Shown piece after piece: positions 33,735-43,884 of a stretch of 60,116 bases of DNA. The stretch spans positions 1 to 60,116 of the forward strand of contig NZ_JUQX01000051.1 of the NCBI RefSeq assembly GCF_001074565.1, in the 5' to 3' direction. Source of the stretch: Streptococcus pseudopneumoniae. GTDB taxonomy: Bacteria; Bacillota; Bacilli; Lactobacillales; Streptococcaceae. The first letter of the stretch is position 1. Each line of letters opens with the position of its first letter. The notes beneath the pieces are model-generated. The model was given only the letters and a program-made list of their open reading frames with translations, was not told the origin of the DNA and did no database searches. A program made the translations under genes and the position numbers.

Positions 33735-36700
33735 TTAGTTGGATTCATCCTTTCTTCCATTTAACATAAAAGTGGCTGTAAGGGCTAGGCTAAGGCCTGC
33801 TAAGAAGAGGAGTGGGTTAGATGTTTCTCCTGTTGCTGGAAGTTCTTCTTTAGGAGAATGATTTCCAGCTTTAGCAAGACTTGGACTAGCTGAAAGTTGT
33901 TCAGCCTCGTGTGCCAAGGTTTCTGTATCTGAAGCACTTGGTTTTTCATCTGTACTAGGGGTTGTTCCAGCAGCTTGATAGACGACAGCATAGGTACTGA
34001 AATGACTAGTTATGAATTCTGCCTTTCCTTCTCGAACGTTGAAATCAAGGGCTTGCAACTCCTTGGACGGAGTAATATAATAGACCTTTTCTACGCTAGC
34101 TGAAATAGGCAAGCGAACCAAGACAGAGCCTTTTGACTGCAAGCTATGATCGGTTGGATTTTTCAGTTGTAGGTCGTAAGCATCATAGGTCTTGCCAAAG
34201 AGTTCCTGAGCTAGGACACGTCGGCTAGAGATATGAGAAATTCTTTCTAAGTCAGTGACTCCACCAATAATTTCCACTCCAGTTTCTTTATCTTTTAAGA
34301 CTCGAACTGGATAATCAGGAAGGGTAAGGGTTGGAGCAGCCTGATCCCCACTAGTTCCGATAGGGTCAGTGTACTCAGTTTTTTCAACAGTAGGAGCTTC
34401 CTCTTGCCCTGCCGTTCCGATAGGCTCGGTGTACTCAGGTTTTTCAACAGTAGGAGCTTCCTCTTGCCCTGCCGTTCCGATAGGCTCGGTGTATTCAGGA
34501 ATTGTCACTGTAGGCGGTTCCTCTTGCCCTGCAGTCCCGATAGGGTTGGTGTATTCAGGAATTTCTACTGTTGGAGCTTCTTGTTCTCCCGGAGTTCCGA
34601 TAGGATCAGTATATTCAGGTTTTTCAACTGTAGGCGGTTCCTCTTGCCCTGCCGTTCCGATAGGATCAGTATATTCCGGAATTTCAACAGTAGGAGCTGG
34701 TTCGTCTCCCTTGCTTGTAGTTGGCTTCTTCTCATCAACCTTCTTCTCATCTTTTTTAGTAAAGACAGCTACGACAGGACTACTTGTGGTAGTTCCTTGA
34801 ATGGCATAAGCTTCAATCGCTTTTCCAGTTTGTCGATCAGTAGCCTCAGGGATTGGGATTTGAACTTGATTGTCTTGGATTGATAGCACGGTCTGATCCC
34901 CACTTGTAACCAGATGCGTTTGGTCCACTTTGCGCAATACTAGAGGATCTTTGACACCTGGGAAGGTTACAGCGATGGCTTCCCAGTCTCCAGACGGTAG
35001 GGTTAAGGAAATTTCTTTGTCGTTTTCCTTGAGAGGAGCGATACTTGGACTATCTATACCAACAGCTGGGGCTTTGATGATGTCAAAAGAGTCCAGAGAA
35101 ATTTTCTTGCGACCTTCTGGTGAATCTGGGTCAACACGTAATGTCAGGGTGTGCGGACCGTCAGTGAGATTTGTAAATTCGCCAATAAAGGCTCTTTTTT
35201 CAGTTGCGCCTGACGTATAGAAATCCAAAGCAGGCATTTCTTTTCCATCCAGTGTCACAAGCGCTTTACCTAACTCGGTAGTTTTCAAGCCATAGATACG
35301 AATACCTGTACCAGTAAAGGAAATAGTTGCCTGAGCTTCTGAAGCTGCACTAGAGTCGCTGTTGTTGATATCAGCGTATTTTTCCGTACCTCCGTAGAGT
35401 TCAGGGTCAGACCAGTCCTTAAACTGGGAACCATACTGGATGCGCGAATCGCGGTCATCCATTTTTTCAATCGTACTTCCTTTTCCAGATAGGATCTTGA
35501 AGTAGTCTAAGGAAATTTTCGAGCGTTCACTTCCACGTCCTTTGTGCTCACGTTTAACAGAAAGAGTCAATGTATGAGGTCCGTCTGACAATCCTGTGAA
35601 GCGACCGATGAGACTACCTTTTTCAGTTGCCCCGGCAGTGTGGAAATCAAGTTCGCCGACCTCTTTGCCATCAATTTTAGCAGTAGCAAGACCTAGTTCA
35701 GAGGATTTTAGTCCATAGATTTCGATACCAACACCAGTGAAAGGAATGGTAGCAGTGATATCTTCGTCTGTGTAGTCACCTTTTGAAAGGTCAGCAAATT
35801 TCTCTGTTCCTCCAAATAATTCTGAGTCTGCCCAGTTTCCAAAGGCAGCTCCGTATTGGATACGACCGTCCCGATCATCCATCAATTCACTAGGAGTTTC
35901 TACAGTGACCTGTTCAGATACTTGGGTAGGAACTTCTCCCAGCATAGCCTTGACGGTATAGGTATAGGCGAGTTGAGGATCTAGTGAGCGGTCGACAAAG
36001 TGGGTTTGATTGGTTACAAATTCTCTAGTTGCAGAGGTTTGGCCAGATTCGTCTTTTACTTGTCTTTGGATGACATAGTGGGTAGCACCTTCTACTTGGT
36101 TGAAGGTGAGTTCGGCAGTGACTCCATTTTGTCGAACTGCTGTCAGACTGGTTACACGACCAGGGAAATGTTCAAAGGTAATGACATCACCTTTTTGTGT
36201 TGCCAGTTGGATGCGACCATCTTTTAGGACAGTTGCCTTGACTGCTTTGCCATTGACCTTAACCTGACTGGCTTCTATATTTGGATAGTCTACAACCAAG
36301 TCTCCGCCGACATTTGATAGGAAGGATAAACTTTGAAGGTTTTTATCTTTCCACTTCATGCTGACTTCAAAGTTACCACGGGCAATCAAACCAGAAACCT
36401 GACCGTCTTTCCAAGCATCTGGAAGGGCTGGCAATGGTGCAATATAGCCAGTATGAGATTGGAGGAGCATTTCTGCCATCCCACTAGTTGCTCCAAAGTT
36501 TCCGTCGATTTGGAAAGGCGCGTGGGTGTCCCAAAGGTTTTCTAGGGTTGAGTATTTGAGCTGTTCAGCGAGTAAGCGATGGGCACGGTTACCGTCCAAG
36601 AGACGAGCCCAGAGATTGATTTTATTGGCCTTAGACCAACCAGTACCACCATCTCCACGGTGGTTGAGGGTAGCACGTGCAGCTTCTAGGTATTCAGCTT

Positions 36701-38915
36701 GGTCCTTGCTAAAGAGCGTACCTGGGAAGAGACCAACTAGATGGGAAACGTGGCGGTGGTGATTTTCAATCCCTTCGTTGGTGAATTGTGGGCTGTCTTC
36801 TTCGTACCATTCCTTGATACGGCCCTCATTGTTGATGTGAAGTGGTTTTAGTTTGTCAAATTTAGCCTTGACCTCTGTGACTAAGTCTTGGTCGACTTTC
36901 AGATGGTTGGCAACTTCCATGTAGTCATGGAATAGCTGCCAGACTAGCGACTGGTCAAAGGTGTTTCCGATGGTGATGGTACCGTGTTCTGGTGAGTAGG
37001 ATGGAGAAGACACCCAACGGTCACTGGCCTGGTCATAGTGCAAGAAGGAGTTCCAGAACTTAGCAGTCTCTTTCAACATAGGATAGATCTTTTCTTTGAG
37101 ATAAGTCTCATCCTTGGTGAATTTATAGTAGTCATAGACGTTCTGCATCATCCAAGCATTAGCAGCTGGCGACCAACCCCAATAGTAATTCCAACCAGGA
37201 GTAGTCCAGCCAAATGGAGTTGCTTGAGTGTGGACCAGCCAACCATTTTCTTGTCCGTCTTTGGATTCGATACCTGCGTATTCCTTAGCAGCGATACGAC
37301 CATAATAGCGCATGTCATCAATGTAATTGATCATTGGCTTGGCAGTTTCAGCAAGGTTGCTCATGTAGGCTGGCCAATAGTTCATTTGCAAATTGACATT
37401 GAGGTGGTAGTCAGCATTCCAAGGTGGATTGTCTACAGCATTCCAGACTCCTTGCAAGTTGGCAGGAAGGGCATCTGTCCGGTCACGAGACGAACTGATG
37501 AGTAGATATCGGCCATATTGGAAGAAGAGTTCTTCCAATTTTTGCCCTTTTTCTGGGTTATAGCCTTGAAGGGCCTCTTTCGTTGTTTGAGCAGTCTTGT
37601 TTCCACCTAGGTTCAGTTTAACGCGGTTAAAGAGACTTTGATAATCCTTGATATGGTCCTTTTTAAGTGTCTCGTAGTCTTTGGCCTTAGCGGCTTCTAC
37701 AATACCCTTAACTGTTTTTTCGAGGTCGATGTCTTTTCGATAATTGGTTTTTGGATTTTGAGCAAAGTTAGTCTTGGCGCTGAGATAGAGGGTCGCATAG
37801 CTTGCGCCTGTGACGGTTAGAGTCTCGTCCTGAACAGTGACTTTTCCGTCCGTTTTAATTCCTAGATAGGATGCAAATTTGAGGCCGTTATCTTTGACAG
37901 TTCCCTTTAGAAGGATTCCATGTTCATCTGTAGTGACATGACCGTTCTTGTAGTTGGAATATTCCCAAGAGTAGTTGCCATTAGCAAGCAAGTCCTCTGT
38001 CAAGCTGTTCCAAAGGGTAAAGTCAAGCGTCTTGTTTCCTTTTTTAGTCAAGTGGGTCACGGTGACATCATCAGGATAGCTGGAGAAGGTTTCGCGTTTG
38101 AAGGTCGTCCCATCCTGGGTGTAAGAAGTGGTCGTAGTAGCCTCTGTGATATCCAAACCACGGTGATAATCTGTTACTGTATCTAGACCCTTTTTCTGGT
38201 TATTGAAGACCATAAAAATATCACCAAAGGCTAGGTAACGACCATATTGGGCATTATTAGGGCCAACGAGATTTTGTTCAGCTAGTTGTTTGGCTTTTTG
38301 GCGGTCACCAGCTTCGAGAGCTTTACGAATCTCCGCCAAGACCTTGTAGCGATCCTTGTAGTTCCCTCCATTATAGTCGGTGCTATCGGGTTGGGGACCT
38401 CCAGACCAGAGGGTCTTTTCGTTGTACTGAATTCTTTCTTCACCAATTAGACCAAAGACCTTGGCTCCCATTTCTCCGTTTCCGACTGGGAGAGCTTGTT
38501 TTTCCCATCCATCATAGGAAGGGGGTGTTGGTTGATTGTAGTTGAGTTGATAGTTTTCTTGCTTTGTCACGGGTAGCTCGGTATTTTCATTCTCCTTGTT
38601 TTCGTTTGTTTCAACAATGGCATCAGAACTAGTTTGGCTATTTGTAGCTTGTGGAGTTTCAGCAGGATTGCTTTCGACATCGGACTTCTCAGCTAGAGCT
38701 GGTTTAGTGCTCTCGGTCGGTTCAATCTGCTCTGATCCACTATCAGGTTTAGTTGTAGTCTCGACAATACTTGGGTCATTTTGCTGCACTTCAATACCAT
38801 CAGCAGAGACTGTATGACTAGATAGAAAAACAGCTCCCAGCAAAACAGAAGCAGTCCCAACCGTTAGTTTGCGGATGCTATAGCGACAGGATTTCTCCCA
38901 AAATCTTTTATCCAT
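33735..38915 (-). CDS. Wall-anchored GH95 alpha-1,2-L-fucosidase
   Basis: A 1726-residue surface enzyme. In order: YSIRK signal (YSIRKLTVGTASVLLG, 1-38); acidic linker; GH95 catalytic region (about 105-880) with GNGEMGA near its start, E643 (SPEHG) as likely acid and D804 (FQIDGNFG) as likely base partner; an FN3-like domain (about 922-1010); two tandem carbohydrate-binding-like modules (1012-1145 and 1152-1280), each opening DDRD-x-RIQYG; a 20-residue repeat region (1402-1528); and LPATGE (about 1692) with membrane anchor. GH95 enzymes remove alpha-1,2-fucose, as on H-antigen and mucins, by inversion. With the GH29 fucosidase and the GH85 enzyme in this window it forms a host-glycan-stripping set. 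Confidence 0.93.
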   Translation of the reverse strand: MDKRFWEKSCRYSIRKLTVGTASVLLGAVFLSSHTVSADGIEVQQNDPSIVETTTKPDSGSEQIEPTESTKPALAEKSDVESNPAETPQATNSQTSSDAIVETNENKENENTELPVTKQENYQLNYNQPTPPSYDGWEKQALPVGNGEMGAKVFGLIGEERIQYNEKTLWSGGPQPDSTDYNGGNYKDRYKVLAEIRKALEAGDRQKAKQLAEQNLVGPNNAQYGRYLAFGDIFMVFNNQKKGLDTVTDYHRGLDITEATTTTSYTQDGTTFKRETFSSYPDDVTVTHLTKKGNKTLDFTLWNSLTEDLLANGNYSWEYSNYKNGHVTTDEHGILLKGTVKDNGLKFASYLGIKTDGKVTVQDETLTVTGASYATLYLSAKTNFAQNPKTNYRKDIDLEKTVKGIVEAAKAKDYETLKKDHIKDYQSLFNRVKLNLGGNKTAQTTKEALQGYNPEKGQKLEELFFQYGRYLLISSSRDRTDALPANLQGVWNAVDNPPWNADYHLNVNLQMNYWPAYMSNLAETAKPMINYIDDMRYYGRIAAKEYAGIESKDGQENGWLVHTQATPFGWTTPGWNYYWGWSPAANAWMMQNVYDYYKFTKDETYLKEKIYPMLKETAKFWNSFLHYDQASDRWVSSPSYSPEHGTITIGNTFDQSLVWQLFHDYMEVANHLKVDQDLVTEVKAKFDKLKPLHINNEGRIKEWYEEDSPQFTNEGIENHHRHVSHLVGLFPGTLFSKDQAEYLEAARATLNHRGDGGTGWSKANKINLWARLLDGNRAHRLLAEQLKYSTLENLWDTHAPFQIDGNFGATSGMAEMLLQSHTGYIAPLPALPDAWKDGQVSGLIARGNFEVSMKWKDKNLQSLSFLSNVGGDLVVDYPNIEASQVKVNGKAVKATVLKDGRIQLATQKGDVITFEHFPGRVTSLTAVRQNGVTAELTFNQVEGATHYVIQRQVKDESGQTSATREFVTNQTHFVDRSLDPQLAYTYTVKAMLGEVPTQVSEQVTVETPSELMDDRDGRIQYGAAFGNWADSELFGGTEKFADLSKGDYTDEDITATIPFTGVGIEIYGLKSSELGLATAKIDGKEVGELDFHTAGATEKGSLIGRFTGLSDGPHTLTLSVKREHKGRGSERSKISLDYFKILSGKGSTIEKMDDRDSRIQYGSQFKDWSDPELYGGTEKYADINNSDSSAASEAQATISFTGTGIRIYGLKTTELGKALVTLDGKEMPALDFYTSGATEKRAFIGEFTNLTDGPHTLTLRVDPDSPEGRKKISLDSFDIIKAPAVGIDSPSIAPLKENDKEISLTLPSGDWEAIAVTFPGVKDPLVLRKVDQTHLVTSGDQTVLSIQDNQVQIPIPEATDRQTGKAIEAYAIQGTTTSSPVVAVFTKKDEKKVDEKKPTTSKGDEPAPTVEIPEYTDPIGTAGQEEPPTVEKPEYTDPIGTPGEQEAPTVEIPEYTNPIGTAGQEEPPTVTIPEYTEPIGTAGQEEAPTVEKPEYTEPIGTAGQEEAPTVEKTEYTDPIGTSGDQAAPTLTLPDYPVRVLKDKETGVEIIGGVTDLERISHISSRRVLAQELFGKTYDAYDLQLKNPTDHSLQSKGSVLVRLPISASVEKVYYITPSKELQALDFNVREGKAEFITSHFSTYAVVYQAAGTTPSTDEKPSASDTETLAHEAEQLSASPSLAKAGNHSPKEELPATGETSNPLLFLAGLSLALTATFMLNGRKDESN
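34330..34710 (-). repeat. 60-bp in-frame tandem repeat in the GH95 fucosidase
   Basis: About six units encode variants of EYTDPIGTAGQEEPPTVEKP. They form a stalk between the binding modules and the anchor and are likely to vary in number between strains. The last unit decays into LTLPDYPVRVL. Confidence 0.9.
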
Positions 38916-39020
38916 AGAAATCTCCTTTAGTATTTGGAACCGTTTACATTTTGTAAGACAAATCCCTATATTTTTGTTTCTATTTACCTCCCATTCTACT
39001 GGTCATCTAGCATTTGTCAA
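38916..39020 (-). promoter_or_regulatory. Promoter and leader of the GH95 gene, with cre site
   Basis: On the minus strand TTGACA (39015-39020) and TAGAAT (38993-38998) are 16 bp apart. A cre-like site, TGGAACCGTTTACA (38935-38948), lies about 40 bases into the transcript, where CcpA could act as a roadblock. The transcript starts near GGGAGGTAA, also found at the GH29 gene. AAAGGAG precedes the ATG. Confidence 0.75.
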
Positions 39021-39238
39021 GAGTTTTTTGGTGAAAAACATATTTGATATTGCTTTTTCTTAAAATAGTAGAAGAAAGAGAGGAAAGGGTGGAATTATTC
39101 GTAATTTCATAGTTCAATCTGATTGTAAGACTAGCTTAGAATTGGCTTAACCCCCTCTTGAAAGCGTAAAACAAACTAGTCAGGAAAGTCACTTTATGGT
39201 ATAATATAGAAGACTCAAAAAGAAACAGGAGAAAAAGA
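39021..39238. promoter_or_regulatory. Gap between the GH95 gene and yneF, with yneF promoter
   Basis: No gene is seen. An extended -10, TGGTATAAT (about 39197-39205), lies 34 bases before the next ATG, and AGGAG provides the ribosome binding site. Confidence 0.6.
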
Positions 39239-39484
39239 ATGGATTTACTTTTAGCAATTATCTTGATTGTTCTAGCTTTTCTAGGAGGAGCTCTTGGAGG
39301 TATGTACTTGGTTCGCAAGCAAATCGAAAAAGAATTTGCGGACAACCCACGTTTAAACGCTGAGGCAGTTCGTGCTCTTTTGAGCGCAAATGGTCAAAAA
39401 CCAAGCGAAGCCAAGGTACAACAAGTTTACCACCAAATCATCCGCCAACAAAAAGCAGCCCTTGCTAACAATAAAAAGAAATAA
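39239..39484 (+). CDS. yneF: UPF0154/YneF-family small membrane protein
   Basis: An 81-residue protein with one N-terminal membrane helix (about 3-25, with a GGALGG motif) and a basic cytosolic tail that includes [20 protein letters not shown], typical of the family. Its function is unknown. It stands alone between a fucosidase and murI. The weak hairpin after it (39492-39517) has no T run. Confidence 0.88.
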   Translation: MDLLLAIILIVLAFLGGALGGMYLVRKQIEKEFADNPRLNAEAVRALLSANGQKPSEAKVQQVYHQIIRQQKAALANNKKK

Positions 39485-39689
39485 ATAGGAAAAGTCTGGG
39501 ATGAAAGTTCCAGACTTCTCACTATGTTCAATAGTTCTCAAGGATAAGACTTTTTCCTTGCATTCTATTGATATTTGATTATGATTAAGAGAGAGGCAGT
39601 TTCCATTCTATCAAGCTGTCTATCCGTTCATTTAGGACGAGTAATTATGATGAACTATCAATCAGAAAAAAGACTAGAAAGAAGACTGT

Positions 39690-40484
39690 ATGGATAATCG
39701 ACCGATTGGTTTTTTGGATTCAGGTGTCGGGGGCTTGACTGTTGTTCGTGAGCTCATGCGCCAGCTTCCCCATGAAGAAATCGTCTATATTGGAGATTCG
39801 GCACGGGCGCCCTATGGTCCCCGTCCTGCTGAGCAAATTCGTGAATATACTTGGCAGTTGGTCAACTTTCTCTTGACCAAGGATGTCAAAATGATTGTCA
39901 TTGCTTGTAATACTGCGACTGCGGTCGTCTGGGAAGAAATCAAGGCTCAACTAGATATTCCTGTCCTAGGCGTGATTTTGCCTGGAGCTTCGGCAGCCAT
40001 CAAGTCCAGTCAAGGCGGGAAAATCGGAGTGATTGGAACTCCCATGACGGTACAATCAGACATCTATCGTCAGAAAATCCATGATTTGGATCCAGACTTA
40101 CAGGTGGAAAGTTTGGCCTGTCCCAAGTTTGCCCCCTTGGTGGAGTCTGGTGCCCTGTCAACCAGTGTCACCAAGAAAGTGGTTTATGAAACTCTGCGCC
40201 CCTTGGTCGGCAAGGTGGATAGCCTGATTTTGGGGTGTACCCATTACCCACTCCTTCGCCCTATCATCCAAAATGTCATGGGACCAAAGGTTCAACTCAT
40301 TGATAGTGGGGCAGAGTGTGTACGGGATATCTCGGTTTTGCTGAACTATTTTGAAATCAATCGTAGCCGAGACGCTCGCCCGCTTCAGCACCGTTTTTAC
40401 ACAACAGCCAGTAGCCAAAGTTTTGCCCAGATTGGAGCAGAATGGCTGGAAAAAGAGATTCATGTGGAGCATGTAACATTATGA
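39690..40484 (+). CDS. murI: Glutamate racemase
   Basis: A 264-residue enzyme that makes D-glutamate for peptidoglycan. Both catalytic cysteines are visible, in IACNTATA (about residue 73) and LGCTHYPLL (about 184), as is the [10 protein letters not shown] start. It heads a run of nine genes that overlap or nearly touch, and its stop overlaps the rdgB start as ATGA. Confidence 0.97.
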   Translation: MDNRPIGFLDSGVGGLTVVRELMRQLPHEEIVYIGDSARAPYGPRPAEQIREYTWQLVNFLLTKDVKMIVIACNTATAVVWEEIKAQLDIPVLGVILPGASAAIKSSQGGKIGVIGTPMTVQSDIYRQKIHDLDPDLQVESLACPKFAPLVESGALSTSVTKKVVYETLRPLVGKVDSLILGCTHYPLLRPIIQNVMGPKVQLIDSGAECVRDISVLLNYFEINRSRDARPLQHRFYTTASSQSFAQIGAEWLEKEIHVEHVTL

Positions 40485-41452
40485 CAAATAAAATTTATGA
40501 ATACAAGGACGACCAGGACTGGTATGTCGGTGTCTGGGACGTCTATGGAGGCATCTACAGTCTCATCAAAGATCCGCTTGATCTTGATTTTATGGATTTG
40601 GCGCGGATTTTTCGTGATGAGGAAAATGGCTTTCCAATTACGATAACGGTGATGCGCTGGTCTTCTAACTACCGTCTGCTCTCCTTTATCGTTGAGATTT
40701 TAAATGCGGAAGCAGGACGAAACTTGGAAGTCATCCAACGTCAGGGAGCCCTGCTCTTGGTTGAAAATGGGCAACTCCTGCATGTAGAATTGCCTAAAGA
40801 AGGTGTTGATGTAGCAGCCTTTTTTGAAACTAGCAAGGTCAGAGAAACCTTGCTCATAGCGACTCGTAACGAGGGCAAGACCAAGGAATTTCGTGCTATC
40901 TTTGACAAACTAGGCTATGATGTGGAAAATCTCAATGACTATCCAGATCTACCTGAAGTAGCTGAAACAGGCATGACCTTTGAAGAAAATGCCCGCCTCA
41001 AGGCAGAAACTATTTCCCAATTAACAGGTAAGATGGTTCTAGCAGATGACTCAGGTCTCAAAGTCGATGTCCTAGGTGGCTTGCCAGGTGTCTGGTCAGC
41101 GCGTTTTGCAGGTGTGGGGGCTACTGATCGTGAAAACAATGCTAAACTCCTGCACGAATTGGCCATGGTCTTTGACCTTAAGGACCGTTCAGCCCAGTTC
41201 CACACGACCTTGGTTGTAGCCAGTCCAAACAAGGAAAGCTTGGTTGTTGAAGCTGACTGGCCAGGTTATATCAACTTTGAACCCAAGGGTGAAAATGGAT
41301 TTGGCTATGATCCCCTTTTCCTTGTGGGAGAGACAGGCAAGTCAGCAGCTGAATTAACCCTTGAAGAAAAAAATAGCCAATCCCACCGTGCCTTAGCCGT
41401 TAAGAAACTTTTGGAGGTATTTCCATCATGGCAAAGCAAACCATCATTGTAA
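40481..41452 (+). CDS. rdgB: RdgB/HAM1 XTP/dITP diphosphatase with extra N-terminal domain
   Basis: A 323-residue fusion. The C-terminal 200 residues (from [12 protein letters not shown], about 124) are a complete HAM1 enzyme, which hydrolyses non-canonical purine triphosphates such as XTP and dITP. The motif [10 protein letters not shown] and LADDSGL carry the substrate and metal residues. The first 120 residues are a separate domain of unknown function seen in streptococcal homologues. The ATG at 40481 is chosen because it overlaps the murI stop (ATGA); a longer frame from 40442 lacks a suitable ribosome binding site. Confidence 0.93.
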   Translation: MTNKIYEYKDDQDWYVGVWDVYGGIYSLIKDPLDLDFMDLARIFRDEENGFPITITVMRWSSNYRLLSFIVEILNAEAGRNLEVIQRQGALLLVENGQLLHVELPKEGVDVAAFFETSKVRETLLIATRNEGKTKEFRAIFDKLGYDVENLNDYPDLPEVAETGMTFEENARLKAETISQLTGKMVLADDSGLKVDVLGGLPGVWSARFAGVGATDRENNAKLLHELAMVFDLKDRSAQFHTTLVVASPNKESLVVEADWPGYINFEPKGENGFGYDPLFLVGETGKSAAELTLEEKNSQSHRALAVKKLLEVFPSWQSKPSL

Positions 41453-41949
41453 TGAGTGATTCCCACGGAGATAGCTTGATTGTGGAAGAAATCCGTGACC
41501 GCTATCTGGGGAAAGTCGATGCCATTTTTCACGATGGTGACTCAGAACTCCGTCCCGATTCTCCGCTCTGGGAGGGTATCCATGTCGTCAAAGGTAACAT
41601 GGACTTTTATGCTGGCTACCCAGAACGTTTGGTGACTCAACTTGGTTCGACCAAGATTATCCAGACTCACGGACATTTATTTGATATCAATTTTAACTTT
41701 CAAAAGTTGGACTACTGGGCTCAGGAAGAAGGGGCAGACATCTGTCTCTATGGTCATTTGCATGTGCCAAATGCTTGGATGGAAGGCAAAACACTCTTTT
41801 TAAATCCAGGCTCCATCAGCCAACCACGAGGAACCATCAGAGAATGCCTCTATGCCCGTGTGGAGATTGATGACAGCTATTTCAAAGTAGACTTTTTGAC
41901 ACGTGATCATGAGGTTTATCCAGGCTTGTCCAAGGAGTTTGCTCGATGA
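41428..41949 (+). CDS. YfcE/MJ0936-type metallophosphoesterase
   Basis: A 173-residue calcineurin-like phosphodiesterase. Metal ligands appear in order: MSDSHGD (D and H), FHDGDSE, GNMD, THGH and YGHLHVP. The natural substrate is not known; family members cleave simple phosphodiesters. Its start lies 25 bases inside the end of rdgB, and its end overlaps the CBS gene by ATGA. Confidence 0.92.
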   Translation: MAKQTIIVMSDSHGDSLIVEEIRDRYLGKVDAIFHDGDSELRPDSPLWEGIHVVKGNMDFYAGYPERLVTQLGSTKIIQTHGHLFDINFNFQKLDYWAQEEGADICLYGHLHVPNAWMEGKTLFLNPGSISQPRGTIRECLYARVEIDDSYFKVDFLTRDHEVYPGLSKEFAR

Positions 41950-42407
41950 TTGCCAAGGAATTTGAAGCATTTTTATTGGAGCAGGAAGAGACTTTTCTTA
42001 CCCCTGCTGAGAATCTAGCAGCTTTGATTGATACCCATAACTCTGACCATGCGATTTTGGTATTGAGCCAAATCACCTATACTCGTATCCCTGTTGTGAC
42101 CTTTGACAAACGCTTTGTCGGAACCATTGGTCTGAGAGATATTTTAGCATATCAAATGGAGCAAGGTTTGACGGATGAACAGATGGCAACGACAGATATC
42201 GTCAATATGACCAAGACAGATGTGGCAGTCGTCGCTCCAGACTATAACATCACAGAGGTCCTCCATAAACTGGTCGATGAACCCTTCTTGCCAGTAGTAG
42301 ATGATGAAGGGATTTTTCAAGGAATCATCACGCGCAAATCCATCCTCAAGGCAGTTAATGCCCTCTTGCATGACTTTAGTAAGGAATATGAGATTCGATG
42401 CAAATGA
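41946..42407 (+). CDS. cbpB: CBS-domain protein, CbpB/DarB-like
   Basis: A 153-residue protein made of two CBS motifs (about 20-75 and 85-145), ending TRKSILKAVNALL. Streptococcal CbpB and Bacillus DarB bind cyclic di-AMP and, when free, stimulate the (p)ppGpp synthetase Rel. It overlaps the previous and the next gene by a few bases, so its supply is coupled to cell-wall and chromosome genes. Confidence 0.85.
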   Translation: MIAKEFEAFLLEQEETFLTPAENLAALIDTHNSDHAILVLSQITYTRIPVVTFDKRFVGTIGLRDILAYQMEQGLTDEQMATTDIVNMTKTDVAVVAPDYNITEVLHKLVDEPFLPVVDDEGIFQGIITRKSILKAVNALLHDFSKEYEIRCK

Positions 42408-43138
42408 GAGATAGCATTTCAGCCTTTTTAGAGGGAAAGCAGGGCTTGTCTGCCAATTCCAAGCAGTCCTATAAGTATGATCTGGAGCAATTTTTAGATA
42501 TGGTAGGGGAGCGGATCTCTGAGACTAGTCTCAAGATTTACCAAGCCCAACTAGCCAATCTAAAAATGAGCGCCCAGAAACGGAAACTTTCAGCCTGTAA
42601 CCAATTTCTCTACTTTCTCTATCGAAAAGGAGAAGTGGACAGCTTTTATCGTTTGAAATTAGCCAAACAAGCTGAAAAGAAGACTGAAAAACCAGAGATT
42701 CTAGATTTAGACTCTTTTTGGCAGGAAAGTGAGTATCCAGAGGGACGCTTGCTAGCGCTCTTAATCCTAGAAATGGGACTCTTGCCAAGCGAGATTTTAT
42801 CCCTTAAGGTTGTAGATATCAATCTGGATTTTCAGGTGCTGCGAATCAACAAGGCTTCCCAACAGAGGATTGTAGCCATTCCTAGGACCTTGCTTTCAGA
42901 ATTGGAACCCTTGATGGGGCAGACCTATCTCTTTGAAAGGGGAGGAAAAGCCTATTCTCGTCAGTGGGCCTTTCGTCAGCTGGAGTCCTTTGTTAAGGAG
43001 AAAGGTTTCCCAACCTTATCCGCTCAAGCCTTACGGGAACAGTTTATTCTAAGACAAATAGAAAACAAGGTCGATTTGTACGAAATTGCAAAAAAATTAG
43101 GATTAAAAACAGTCCTGACCTTAGAAAAATATAGATAA
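42398..43138 (+). CDS. XerD-like protein, probably catalytically inactive
   Basis: A 246-residue protein with the two-domain fold of tyrosine recombinases. The arginine of the G-x-R motif is replaced (GLLPSEIL instead of GLRVSEL), and H-x-x-R has lost its histidine (AQALREQF). A tyrosine remains near the C-terminus (LEKYR). Streptococci use XerS for dimer resolution, so this is more likely a DNA-binding or structural factor. It sits directly before scpA and scpB, where this gene is conserved in streptococci. Confidence 0.85.
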   Translation: MQMRDSISAFLEGKQGLSANSKQSYKYDLEQFLDMVGERISETSLKIYQAQLANLKMSAQKRKLSACNQFLYFLYRKGEVDSFYRLKLAKQAEKKTEKPEILDLDSFWQESEYPEGRLLALLILEMGLLPSEILSLKVVDINLDFQVLRINKASQQRIVAIPRTLLSELEPLMGQTYLFERGGKAYSRQWAFRQLESFVKEKGFPTLSAQALREQFILRQIENKVDLYEIAKKLGLKTVLTLEKYR

Positions 43139-43866
43139 TGGATATTAAATTAAAAGATTTTGAAGGGCCCCTGGACTTACTCTTGCATCTAGTCTCCAAG
43201 TATCAGATGGATATTTACGATGTGCCCATCACAGAAGTCATCGAACAGTATCTAGCCTATGTCTCAACCCTGCAGGCCATGCGTCTGGAAGTGACGGGTG
43301 AGTACATGGTCATGGCCAGTCAGTTGATGCTGATCAAGAGTCGCAAGCTCTTGCCAAAGGTAGCAGAAGTGACAGACTTAGAGGATGACCTAGAGCAGGA
43401 TCTTCTCTCTCAAATCGAAGAATACCGCAAGTTCAAGCTCTTGGGTGAGCGCTTGGAGGCTAAGCACCAAGATCGGGCCCAGTACTATTCCAAAGCGCCG
43501 ACAGAGTTGATCTACGAAGATGCGGAGCTTGTGCATGATAGGACGACCATTGACCTCTTTTTGGCTTTTTCAAATATCCTAGCCAAGAAAAAAGAGGAGT
43601 TCGCTCAGAATCACACGACCATCTTGCGGGATGAGTATAAGATTGAGGACATGATGGGCATTGTAAAAGAGTCCTTGACTGGACGAGACCAGTTGCGTTT
43701 GCAGGATTTGTTCAAGGAAGCCCAGAATGTCCAAGAGGTCATTACCCTCTTTTTGGCGACCTTAGAGTTAATCAAAACCCAGGAACTGATCCTCGTTCAA
43801 GAGGAGAGTTTCGGAGATATCTATCTCATGGAAAAGAAGGAAGAAAGTCAAGTTGCCCAAAGCTAG
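43138..43866 (+). CDS. scpA: Segregation and condensation protein A
   Basis: A 242-residue kleisin that bridges the heads of the SMC dimer. The start [16 protein letters not shown] and a C-terminal winged-helix region fit the family. Its ATG overlaps the stop of the XerD-like gene, and scpB follows after 18 bp. Confidence 0.97.
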   Translation: MDIKLKDFEGPLDLLLHLVSKYQMDIYDVPITEVIEQYLAYVSTLQAMRLEVTGEYMVMASQLMLIKSRKLLPKVAEVTDLEDDLEQDLLSQIEEYRKFKLLGERLEAKHQDRAQYYSKAPTELIYEDAELVHDRTTIDLFLAFSNILAKKKEEFAQNHTTILRDEYKIEDMMGIVKESLTGRDQLRLQDLFKEAQNVQEVITLFLATLELIKTQELILVQEESFGDIYLMEKKEESQVAQS

Positions 43867-43884
43867 ACTTGATAGAGAGGAAAG

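Noticed and set aside
20972..34710. Regular repeats that might be taken for CRISPR arrays.
   Set aside because: They are in-frame protein repeats without unique spacers, and no cas genes are present.
34369..34883. Plus-strand frames of 143 and 159 residues within the GH95 gene.
   Set aside because: They mirror the 60-bp coding repeat of the minus-strand fucosidase and have no independent signals.
39492..39517. Hairpin AAGTCTGG/CCAGACTT after yneF as a terminator.
   Set aside because: It lacks a T run on either strand, so termination is doubtful.
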